DNA of 60,000 bases from Adiantum capillus-veneris. Taxonomy: Eukaryota > Streptophyta > Polypodiopsida > Polypodiales > Pteridaceae. The DNA is taken from the NCBI GenBank assembly GCA_014529385.2, contig CM043967.1:79073278-79133277 (forward strand). Reading direction: 5' to 3'. This document shows, one piece after another, positions 34,191 to 43,515 of the stretch (positions are counted from its first letter, which is position 1; the number at the start of each line of letters is the position of its first letter). The notes beneath the pieces are model-generated. The model searched no databases, was not told the origin of the DNA, and saw only the letters and a program-made list of their open reading frames with translations. A program made the position numbers and the translations under genes.

Positions 34191-35445
34191 TATGAGAGCC
34201 GAAGGCTCAATACTGATGAACGAGTCTTGGGAATTTATGAGAAAGAGCTTTTAACTGTTCTACATGCCCTAGACACATGGAAGCACTACCTATTGGGGAC
34301 TCCATTTATCCTACGAACCGACCACCACCAAAGTCTCAAATATTTTATGATGCAAACCAAGCTTTCTGACAAACAAATGAGGTGGGAAAGTTTTCTTTTG
34401 CAATTTAATTTTCATATTGCTCACATTGTTGGTAAGCACAATCAAGTGGCCGATGCACTTTCACGACAGCCAAAAGTTAATGCGGTATCTATATCTACTC
34501 ACAATGATCTATCTTTTATGATATATGAGTATGCTACTGACCCTGACTATAGAGACATAATGTCAGCCCTTGCTTTGGGGAAGAAAGAGGAACCATTCAC
34601 CTTGCAGGATGGTTATCTTCTCCACGGCAATAGGCTATGTGTTACACATTCCCTTCGTGATAAAGTTATGTACGAATCTCATGCTCCTCCATATGAGGGG
34701 CATAGAGGTATTCAAACTACTCTTCGAGGAGTAGAGACATACTTCTATTGGCCTACCATGAAAGTGGACATACAAGAGTATGTTTCAAAATGTGTAGTAT
34801 GCCAAAAGACCAAGTATGATAGAGGGAAGCAACCTAGATTTTTCCAGCCATTTCCTATCCCAAATTCACCATGGGAGAGTATATCCATGGATATCATCTT
34901 TGGATTACCCAAGTCTATCCATGGGAATAGGAGAATATGGACAATAGTAAACATGTTTAGTAAACAAGCACATTTTATTCATGTTAAAAAGACTATTAAG
35001 GCACATCAAATGGCAACTCTCTTCATATCTTAGATTTTCAAGCACCATGGATTACCCACATCCATCGTGTCGGATAGAGATCCTAGAATGACCAGTAATT
35101 TTTGAAAAGGTCTCTTTGAAAATCTAGGAACAAGATTGAATTTCTCTTCGGCCTATCACCCACAAACGGATGGCCAAAGTGAGATAGCCAATCTTACGAT
35201 ACTCGATCTACTCAAGACTTATGTTACCGAAGTAGATCAACGATCACAATGGGAAAAGTACTTACCTCTTGTAGAGTATGCCTACAATAATACTGTACAT
35301 ACTTCTACGGGAAAAGCATCTTTTGAGATCATTGAGGGAAAACCTAAAAGTCCCTTGCTACTCAAAGTACATGGTGACAGGAGCAAAGAAAACCCCGAAC
35401 CCCGACGGCCTCTAAAACATCGGGGACCGAATGGCGCGCCTTGAG
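34095..35445 (+). pseudogene. Gypsy-1 RNase H and integrase
   Basis: RNase H: FEVQCDACGDCLGAVFLQEG, YEKELLTVLHALDTWKHYLL, LRTDHHQSL and VADALSRQ. Integrase zinc binding: HAPPYEGHRG and CVVCQKTK. Core: SMDIIFGLP (about 34887), SDRDPRM (about 35072), and YHPQTDGQSEIANL (about 35155-35195). A TAG at 35031-35033 and a TGA near 35102 interrupt the same frame. Coding stops at the insertion beginning 35375 (after LLLKVHG). Integrase would join element DNA to the chromosome. Confidence 0.92.
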
Positions 35446-36928
35446 CCTATCATGGTAAAGCAAACAGGGGGCACCACCTAGCTTCAGCGGCTAGGACGCA
35501 AACAACACACCACCATAACAAAGTTTTCATCCAAGAGAGATGGATGCTTGGGAGTAATGATGAAGAGGAAAGGGAATGAGATCAAGTGAGAGAGAGAGAG
35601 AGAGAGAGAGTGAGGGAGGGGGTATAGTGGCTTAGTACTTAGGCACCACAAAAGGATGGCGAATCCGCACACCCTTCACACATACACAAGCTCACTCCAA
35701 ACACAATATTAGGTGGCGATTCCGCACACCTCACATGAGGAAAACATCGCAAGAAAACATACTCACAAAAACTCAAGCTTTATTTAGAGAATAAGGCGAT
35801 GAAATGGGGAGCATAGGGTAGGGGAATGAGAAGGGAGAGAGTGGTAGAGCACATGGCGGATAGGTGGGAGTTGATGGCGAAGAATCGCACGAGGGTTATG
35901 GCCATCATCCTTCCTTTAGTTGCCCTTCATCTTCCATAGCCAAGGGTGTAGAGGTCATGCTCAAGACAAGCATGGTGATTGCGGTGATGGTGATGGTGTG
36001 GATGTGTGTGTGTGCACTAGGCACACACATTGCATAGTGTGTTCTTTGGTGATGTTGTGTGTGTTTAGTGTGATGGTGACCCCTCTTTATATAGGGGAGG
36101 AGGGGGGAGAAATTTTAGAATTTAGAAATGAAGAAATCATTATTTACATAGGCCATGTGACTGTGGGCCCCACTTGTCTAGCTGTGTGTATATGTGCCAG
36201 AACAGCAGTCTCATGAGAGAGAGACTAAGAGAGAGAGATGGGTTGATGAAAAAAAAGTGAGAGGTGACATGGAGAATAAAGTAATTACAAGAGGGGAGAG
36301 AGGGCAGTGTGTTCAAAGGTGAATCTGTGTGCAGATGTGTGTGAACACAAGAAAAAATCAGGTAACCACCGGGTGGGGATGGGTCCGTGGGCACCTTTTT
36401 CAGTGAAACTGAGTGTGTGTGAGTGTGGGGGAGGTTATTTAGCTACAAGACAAGAGATATGGCGCCCTTTAGAGAGAGAGGGGGATATTTGGGTCATGGG
36501 ATATGATAGGAGAGAGAAAGAGGGGGTGGGGTATACTATTTTGGAAGATAGGGTAGATTGCATGTGAGTTAGGGTGCATTATTGGTGAGTTATAATGCAT
36601 TATTGCTGAGAGGTGGGGTAGCTTGAGGGGAGAGAGAAAGGAGAAAGGACAAGGGGAAGAGAGAGGGGGTTGACCTTTTGAGTGGAGGAGAGGAAAAGGG
36701 ACACCCGGCGGGGCAATAGTGAAGGAAAAGAAGGCAAGGTGGGGATGGGCTACGCCGCAGGCATGAGGTGGCCTATTTTACCTTTCTTATATATTTACAT
36801 AATCATACTTTATTTTTTTCTTACTTTTTCCAATGCCTTTTATCACTCCCTCCATAAGAGGGGGTTTTCATGGGGTGGGGACGAGAGAAGAGGGGTATGG
36901 GAGCTTGGCTTGTGAAAAGCCCCCATCA
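35375..36928. mobile_element. Solo-LTR-like insertion in gypsy-1 integrase region
   Basis: 1,554 bp starting TGACAGGAGC and ending CCCCATCA, flanked by ATGG (35371-35374 and 36929-36932). Removing it with one flank copy leaves the reading frame across the breakpoint intact, so the boundaries are exact. No coding domain is found. A TATA-like TTTATATAGG lies near 36079. A single long terminal-repeat-like sequence with TG/CA ends and short target duplication fits a solo LTR; a full copy elsewhere would be needed to prove it. Confidence 0.75.
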
Positions 36929-37499
36929 ATGGGAAGATCTTTGCCGCCAATGAGTATAGCCGTGATCTACAAGAATCTTTTCAAAAGATTAAGGAGGCTA
37001 TATCCATCTCTCAACAAAGAAAAAAAGCTTTCGTTGCTGATAAGCACAAAAGCCGCTACTGATAAGCACAGAAGGGCCTTAATGTTCAAAGAAAATGATT
37101 TGGTCTTACTCAAGTTTCCTAAGGCTCGATTAAGGCAAATGACGGGCAAAAATCCTACGGGCCATCAAAAGTATTATGCTAAACTAGCAAAAAGATACTA
37201 TGGTCCTTTCCAAATCTTGAAGCCCATCAATAAGACGGCTTATCAACTCAAGTTGACCAACCATTGGATCATACACAATGCCTTTCATGTAAGCCTACTT
37301 AAGCCCTACAAAGGCCAGCCACCAAGTGAACCAATTATTGAAGACCCTCCCGAAGTTGAAGACTAAGAAGAGGTGCTACAATCCGAAGCTGTCCTTCGGC
37401 ATGAAGACAAGGTACTACGACATCGTAAGATTATCCGACGGTATCTTATTAACTTCAAAAATTATCCTTTTGAAGATGCTAGATGGATGCAAGGAATAT
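36929..37499 (+). pseudogene. Gypsy-1 integrase C-terminus and chromodomain-like tail
   Basis: Encodes SRDLQESFQKIKEAISIS (with a frame change near 36980-37050), then VLLKFPKARLRQMTGKNPTG, YYAKLAKRYYGPFQILKPIN, AYQLKLTNHW and FHVSLLKPYKG. After an in-frame TAA at 37363-37365 the same frame continues with HRKIIRRYLINFKNYPFEDA then RWMQ, which resembles the chromodomain of plant chromoviruses. That domain would steer integration to heterochromatin. A stop follows. Confidence 0.88.
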
Positions 37500-37900
37500 A
37501 GCTTAAGGATATTATGAACCTTGTCAATGCTTACAATGCTACATTACAGTAAGCAAATGTAAAAATTTCTTTTAAATGACTCATGTTTTTGTCTTATAAG
37601 ACTAGCCCTCATTTCAATTGTGCACAAATTTAACTAATATGCATGCTAAAGAATCATGTTTGTGATGACGGTGTCTCTCAAACACCAAGTAGAATTTGTC
37701 ACTCTACTTTGGGAGAATGAAATGGACTAAAGAGCAGGCATGCTTGTGGTAGCTATGTCTCCCAAGAACCAAATGGATTAGTCATCCATCTTGGAAAGAT
37801 GTCCTAGGGTCAAAAGGGATCCTCTACCCGCTAAATAAAATTGACTAATGACTAAGGCTTTATCTCTTCTACCTCATAGTCGAGGATGACTATGATTTCA

Positions 37901-37912
37901 AGAGAGAGGTAA
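37901..37912 (+). promoter_or_regulatory. Gypsy-1 polypurine tract
   Basis: AGAGAGAGGTAA directly before the 3' LTR, the primer for plus-strand DNA synthesis. Confidence 0.8.
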
Positions 37913-39329
37913 TGTCATAAAATCTAATATCTAATATCTAACCAACCCAAATGATTTTCTCATATTAAATTGATCACTTAATATGGGAGAATAAACGGGA
38001 ACAAGGGTTAAGATATAGACATGTGCCTAAAGATCTATCTCAACACGGGGCCAAGGGTAAAGGGGCCCAAATGAGAGATGGTCTATCAAAGAGCAAGGCT
38101 AACCACTGGAGCATAAGAACTGAGGGTTAGCTTCATTGAGGGCCTCCAATAATGTGTGTAAAAGTCCTTTGACCTTAGGTAAGCTAGGGTTGACCTTGAG
38201 GCGCGGGAACCCGACCTAGCTCGAGGTGCTTGTCCTTCTTGTCATGCTTGATGACTAAGGTGCTTGAGGTGCTTGATAATTGAGGTGCTTGAGATGCTTG
38301 AGGTGCTTGATGATTGAGACGCTTGAGGTGTTTGACATGCTTGAGATGCTAGGGTTGCACTTGAGGTGACAACCTAGCCCAAGCTTAAAGTGCTTAAGGG
38401 CCAAGCTTGTGGTGCGAACTGGGCCTATGCATGAGGGGCTTGAGGTGTCAAAAAGTCAAATATTCAATCCCTGCAAGGAGAGGGTGAGCCCTACATGAGG
38501 GGGGATGAGAGAGAACACCCACACACTCACACAAGGCATGCATGGTACAAAAAAAGCAGAAGGGACACTTGTCAAGTTCCTCCTCATGTTGCCTTCATGG
38601 TGTGCTTGAAGCCTATTGGTTTATAATCACTCACACACACTCACAAACACTCTCATTGTGTGCTATGCAAAGTGCAAGAGCTCCCTCTCCTTCTGGCAAG
38701 CAAGTAGAGGTTGAGAGCCTAGACCAACACTCTTGGCTATGGAGTGCAAATCCAACCAAGAGCCATGCTTCAATGCTTAAGCTTGACATCTCCTTATTCT
38801 TCATTACTATGCTATTATGTATGCTAGCAAAAAGAGTTATGATAAGTGAGGAACCAATTCTTTCTCCTATGAAATTTTTCTTCTTCCTCTTCCCTCCCCT
38901 CATTCACTGCTAGCTCTCTTCACCTTCGAAGGTGTTTGAGGTCTTGGGACTGAGGATTGGGATAGTTAAATCTTTCTTCAAGTTTATGTTATGCTTGTGA
39001 TGCATGAAGCTTTCCATATTCATTGCATCACCTAGGTTACAAGGAACACAAAGATTGTATATTAACAAGTGCCTATTTCATAACAAAGAAATCATAATAC
39101 AAATGCCTATTGGAGGGGGGACCGGATCCACATAAATCCGGTCCTCAACTGTGTCATGTTCTCTAAATTCTCTCTCTTGCAAAAGTATTGTTCATGCCAA
39201 GCTAGCTAATTGCTATGATTATGTTCCTATCTTCAATTATGTTCACCCACTATGCTCACAAAGTCATTTCTCAAAAGTACTCTCATTAATTTCCGCTACT
39301 CTCAAGTTAAATAGGCCAATAAGAATACA
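37913..39329 (+). repeat. Gypsy-1 3' LTR
   Basis: 1,417 bp starting TGTCATAAAA. It has an expanded CTTGAGGTG minisatellite near 38220-38350 compared with the 5' LTR, and lacks about 90 bp present there near 27650-27740. GCAAT target duplication follows at 39330-39334. Confidence 0.92.
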
Positions 39330-39359
39330 GCAATGACATGAAAATGAAAAGAAAACACT

Positions 39360-39870
39360 TACCTTGGTATGTGTATGGTAAGAGTCTTCTCCTTGCTTTG
39401 GGTGATTGAAGAAGCTTGTTGATGTAGTCCACTCTCCCCCTCTTCAAGACCAGCGATTGTGCTACTTGAAAGGAGAGAATGAAAAGAGGCAAGAGAGGTT
39501 CAAGCTATGGAAAGCTTAGGGTTATGAGGGAGTTTAATGGAAAGAAGAAGATCAAGTTATAGGAAGCATGGTTATGGTTTAATTTTTTGCCATGACTTCT
39601 CTTTGAGGGGTCTGTGTGTGTGAAAGAGATTCGGCTATGGTTTTCTCAAGCTTACTCTTAAGCTTGTACTTTTAAAAATGAAAAGGAAAGTGTAAAACAA
39701 AAACAGAAGCCCTCTTTTTATGCACATTTTGATAAGGCGATGGCTTAGATGTGTTAGCCTTGCATAAGGACTAGGAGAAGGCCCTGACAAACTCCCCAAT
39801 AAGAACAAAGAGCTCTCCTCAGCTCGAAACAATAAAGGAAGGTGGTAAATCTTCAACCACAAGTTATACC
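39360..39870 (-). promoter_or_regulatory. Possible promoter, leader exon and splice donor of an interrupted minus-strand gene
   Basis: On the minus strand a TATA-like CATAAAAAGAGGG near 39715 is followed by a CT/CA-rich leader and a classical donor (ACCAAG then GTAAGT) at about 39358-39364, only about 25 bp from the end of gypsy-1. This fits a plant 5' leader whose first intron received the retrotransposon. The downstream exon is not recognised, so the gene itself is unknown. An alternative is that this is part of another retroelement leader. Confidence 0.4.
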
Positions 39871-39907
39871 TTTAACTTCTAGGTGACGCTAATTCGTTTT
39901 TCTCCAA

Positions 39908-40110
39908 CGGGTTCATCTATATAAGGAACAATCTATCTTCATCTCTTACGGTATTCTTACCTTCCTATTTCTTTTTTTTTTCCCATCTTGTTGTCAATAA
40001 ATTCTATAGCGGGTTCATCTATATAAGGCACAACTTATCCTCATCTCTTACGATATTCTTACCTTACTGTTTCTCTTTTTTTTCCCATCTCCTTGTCAAG
40101 AGCTTCTTAG
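39908..40110 (+). promoter_or_regulatory. Tandemly duplicated TATA promoter
   Basis: Two copies of about 102 bp. Each has GGGTTCATCTATATAAGG (TATA boxes at 39916-39926 and 40018-40028), then CATCTCTTACG, TATTCTTACCTT, a T run and TCCCATCT. The second TATA box lies about 135 bp upstream of the ATG at 40162, a usual plant spacing. Confidence 0.75.
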
Positions 40111-40161
40111 GATTGTCTCTTTTAACCCTTCCCTCTATCTCTTTGCTCGTTATCTTACTTT

Positions 40162-40662
40162 ATGGATCAATGGCAAGAGTTAATCTTATCTATGGACATT
40201 CCTCATCTGCAACAAACAAGTGAATTAGTCAAGAGGGATTTTGTGAACTTGTGGTATGAGCACGTGCTTTTTCCTCACTTGGGAACTTTAGTAGCTCAAA
40301 CCAAATGGTGGACATTCCAAGACATAACAAGGGTGACACTTTGGGACCGGGATCAATTTCGAAATAATGTCCACTTGGCTATGGTAATGGAAGCAATGGG
40401 TTTGGGTCCTCGATACTACTGTATAATGAGATCGATGTATCGCGGGTTCTCCGAGTGAGTCTATTTTCTTGCACAATTTATTGCTCATCAAAAGATATAT
40501 CTTTACCCTCACTTTGGTTTACCTCTTAGAGGGCCCTTTAACTTCTCACCTCATACTAGAGAGATTAGTGCAGTAATTTCACAACAAATTCTTCTTATGG
40601 ATGAAATCCCTAATATGTATCCTGCTTGTGATAGTTGCTTTTGTGATCATGTGCTATAACAA
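40162..40662 (+). pseudogene. Unrecognised ORF downstream of the duplicated promoter
   Basis: ATG at 40162 (MDQWQELILSMDIPHLQQTS). The frame has one TGA (40456-40458) and continues to a TAA at about 40660. Composition is protein-like: Trp- and aromatic-rich (LVAQTKWWTFQDITRVTLW), then MVMEAMGLGPRYYCIMRSMY, IYLYPHFGLPLRGPFNFSPH and a C-terminal Cys cluster (YPACDSCFCDHVL). About 166 codons in all. I do not recognise a family. It could be a host gene fragment or an accessory ORF of a retroelement. The single stop suggests recent decay or stop readthrough. Confidence 0.5.
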
Positions 40663-41215
40663 GCGGCATCTGATCTGGTACAGGGACAACTTGAGGTGCT
40701 GATGGCACTCATGTATCAAGAAGCACCAAATCTGAAGTGTTAGCTACAAGCGAGTCCCGAGAAACTCTATTTCTTGGGATTTTAGGTGGCATATTTTTTG
40801 GCTATGGAAAAAAACCACTTTCTCTCAGCGATAGGTTCATGTATATCACAAATACACAAGGGTCTCTTAAAAAGTTAGACATTTCAAAAGATGGATTCTG
40901 TTTATCACGTCCAAAACTACATTTGGAAAAATAATTAACAATAAATAAAAACACTTATTTAACATTTTTTAAATGCTAAGTTCTCCCACTTCATGCTTTG
41001 AGGGAATGCCCTTGAAATCCCTAGGGCTAACAATCATGAAAAATACAATATTATAGACTTAAATAAAATTTATCAGGAGTTGTTTTTTTTCCATCTCTTT
41101 TTGGGAATATATCTTGACGTCCTTTTTGGATTCAAAGTTTGGTGATTCCTTCTATCGATTGATGAACTTTAACTACTTCTTCTGCCTTGTACTTGTAGCT
41201 TGTTCTCTTTAATTG
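40663..41215. other. Spacer between the two unrecognised ORFs
   Basis: AT-rich; no domain or repeat supported. It lies between the ends of a plus-strand and a minus-strand reading frame, so it probably contains two 3' regions. Confidence 0.4.
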
Positions 41216-41219
41216 TATG

Positions 41220-43515
41220 CAAATGTTACCTTCCCTTGATTGCAATAACTTGATTTTTGCTCAACCACTCTTGTTGATCTTTGCTCTTGCATGCATCAGA
41301 TAACTTTTTTAGGAGCTCTTCCAGCTCCTCCATCTCTTTCTGTTGTTTCTCCTTTGTAATCAGGTGTATTACTGCTTCATTTTTCAGCTCTGTAATCTGT
41401 CCTTGAAGATCTTCAACGACGTTCATTCTATCTTATAGCTCTCCTTGCAAAGAATCAATCACTTGGCTCTAGCTCTTTAGCCTTGGCACTATAGCTAAGT
41501 ATTGTTGTTTGCATCTTATCTATCATCAAATGCATTTGCTTTGCATATTCATTCACTTGCATGATGACTTCATCATTTATTTCCCAATCTTCAGGCTAGA
41601 CCTGAGGTTGTCTAGAAATTTGGGCCGTTTCAGTTTGTGGTTCTTTTGCTGGTGTAGTGGCTTCTGGCTGCGAAGGTGGTTCTACTTCTCCTCCTTGAGG
41701 CTTTGTGGATGCCTCAGCTGCTTCTGCTTGGGATGTTGTAGGGGAGGGTACTGCTTTAGCTATTTCAGCTTCCTTGGGCTGTTCAAAACTTGCTTATTTC
41801 TGTTGTTTAGGCTCTTTTTCTTTTGTTACATCGTCTAGATTAATTTTATCTATTGGTGAAGACCTTGGACTCAGCATGGGCTGATCTTCTTGTTCCGTGG
41901 TTGGTGATGAGGGTCGTGGAGACATCTCCTTGTGGTCATGATGTGACTCACTTTGTTTAGAAGCTTGTGCTTGTCTCTGTTACTCAACTACTTCTTCCTG
42001 TTCTTTTCTTTGAGCTTCTTGAGCTTCCTTCAGCTTTAAAGCTTCAGCTTCGGCATACATCCACTCAAGAAAATCTTTGGGATCCTCTGGTCCTTTCCTT
42101 GCAGGGTTCTTGGTTCTTGGTCCTTTTATATCTCTTGGACTCCATCTTTCTTGGGTCTTCACTTACAGATTGGCACCTCCTTTTGTGTGTCTGCTTTTCT
42201 CTTTCAAATCTAGCCTTCTTTTGTTGTGGCTCCTCTTGGTGAGCTGCCACTGCTTTCTTTTTCATTGCTTCTCTCCATGCCCTAGTTTCTTTGTTGTCAG
42301 AACTTTCATTGCTATAAGCTTTAGGGGAACTTTCTGTAGATTCCTCATCTGATTTGTATACTCACTTTGCGGTGAAAGCATGTTAACCTGTCATGCTTTT
42401 TCATGTCTCGGACAATGCTAACTAGCACAATTTTGACATATGCTAACTAGTACAATAACTTGAGCTACATCTCCAAGATCTATGACATATGATATATCAA
42501 TAGAAAGCACTTGAAACAAGGAATCCAAATGTACAACCTCCGAAAAATTTTGATATTATTTGTAAAAAAATTACCAGATGCCCAACTTTTTGAAGATGTG
42601 CTAACTTGAAACTGCTAACTAGCACAAAAAGCATGACAGGTTAACATGCTTTCACCCTTTGTTGATCGGGTGGTCCTTGGAGAAGGTTTAGCTGATAGGA
42701 TCTAAGTGTTCTAATCTGGGACTGGTGGCAAATTGTCAGCCATTCCAATAGCATGATATGCTATTCTTGTTAGCACTTCTGGAGCGCCCAGTTATATGAT
42801 CTTTCCCTCTTTCTTTGTGCCCTTCAATGTTGTAAGCACATACTACGCATGATCTATTTATTGCCTGGTTGTCGACTTCAATACTTGAGTGAAAGTAGTC
42901 GCAACCGCATGATTTGAAAGTGTGTACCGCAGTGGTCTCTTTGAGAGGAAGTGGAAATGTTGATGGTGGAGGCAAGCTGGTTCCTCCACTTGCCTTTGGA
43001 TGAGATAAAAAATGTGGCAGCTATAGTATCTTTGGTAAAAGTACCTGTTGTCTTTCTATCTCTTGCCCGCATAGTCATACCTTTTGTTGGCAGCTTCAAT
43101 GCCTCGAGCACTATTTCTTTAGTGATCACCACTTCAAATTTTTCCCTTGTTGATCAGTGATTTGGGCCGACCCATCTTCCTTTATTGAGGATAGTAATTC
43201 ATATGCTTTTTGGAAGTCTACTCCGCATGGTTCTTGGTAGTTGAAATCTCTTAGCCCTAGCCTTTTGTTGGCTTCCTTGGTGTCTGGCTTTGCTGCTACA
43301 TCATATACCTACTTTGGTAGAATTTGTAATTTTACCTGGTGTCCTTCTTATCTATTGAATCTGCCAGTGAAAACCGTTGTTTTTTTTTCTTCGAGTTGTT
43401 CTTTAGACAAGTAAGTTGCCTTTGCTGTCTTCACTGAGCTTGGATCTAATTGGTATGGTGACAACTCTTGCAGTTTTTCTTTCTTTGATTTCTTGGGTGC
43501 TTGCATTGATCCTGT
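41220..43515 (-). pseudogene. Unrecognised charged, coiled-coil-rich pseudogene
   Basis: Starts ATG at about 43507 (MQAPKKSKKEKLQELSPYQL). An N-terminal segment includes RLGLRDFNYQEPCGVDFQKA and VVITKEIVLEALKLPTKGMT, a folded-looking region. Near 42960-42780 it continues RYTLSNHAVATTFTQVLKST and HAWCVLTTLKGTKKEGKI. The C-terminal half is low-complexity: Lys/Glu/Gln-rich (KKKAVAAHQEEPQQKKARFE), Pro/Ser/Thr/Glu-rich around 41700-41900, then a coiled coil (EKQQKEMEELEELLKKLSD). Stops occur at about 43370, 43337, 41980 and elsewhere, with at least two frame changes. A small inverted-repeat element sits inside it at 42371-42656. The layout resembles plant retroelement-associated ORFs of unknown function, but I cannot name a family. 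Confidence 0.6.
42371..42656. mobile_element. Small element with perfect 31-bp inverted repeats
   Basis: The left end GGTGAAAGCATGTTAACCTG (31 bp, 42371-42401) is an exact reverse complement of 42626-42656. CTTTG lies outside both ends (42365-42369 and 42657-42661) with one extra C on the left. Removing the element and one CTTTG copy brings the two sides of the surrounding coding sequence into one frame. Three subterminal copies of TGCTAACTAGYACAA are present. 286 bp, noncoding. The 5-bp duplication does not match the common plant MITE superfamilies. Confidence 0.9.

Larger units (their letters stand above)
26981..39329 (+). mobile_element. Gypsy-1: Ty3/gypsy chromovirus with two nested insertions
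   Basis: A 12.35-kb element with LTRs at 26981-28432 and 37913-39329, both starting TGTCATAAAA and ending TACA. GCAAT occurs directly outside both ends (26976-26980 and 39330-39334), a 5-bp target duplication. Primer site TGGTATCAGAGC at 28434-28445 matches tRNA-iMet; a purine tract AGAGAGAGGTAA lies at 37901-37912. The internal order is gag, protease, RT, RNase H, integrase, chromodomain-like tail. It is disabled by stops and frameshifts and by insertions at 31029-33389 and 35375-36928. Removing the insertions leaves an element of about 8.4 kb. Confidence 0.93.

Noticed and set aside
41509-42352. Plus-strand frames rich in Leu/Phe/Cys resembling membrane proteins
   Set aside because: They are antisense to the Glu/Lys-rich minus-strand frame, which explains the composition.
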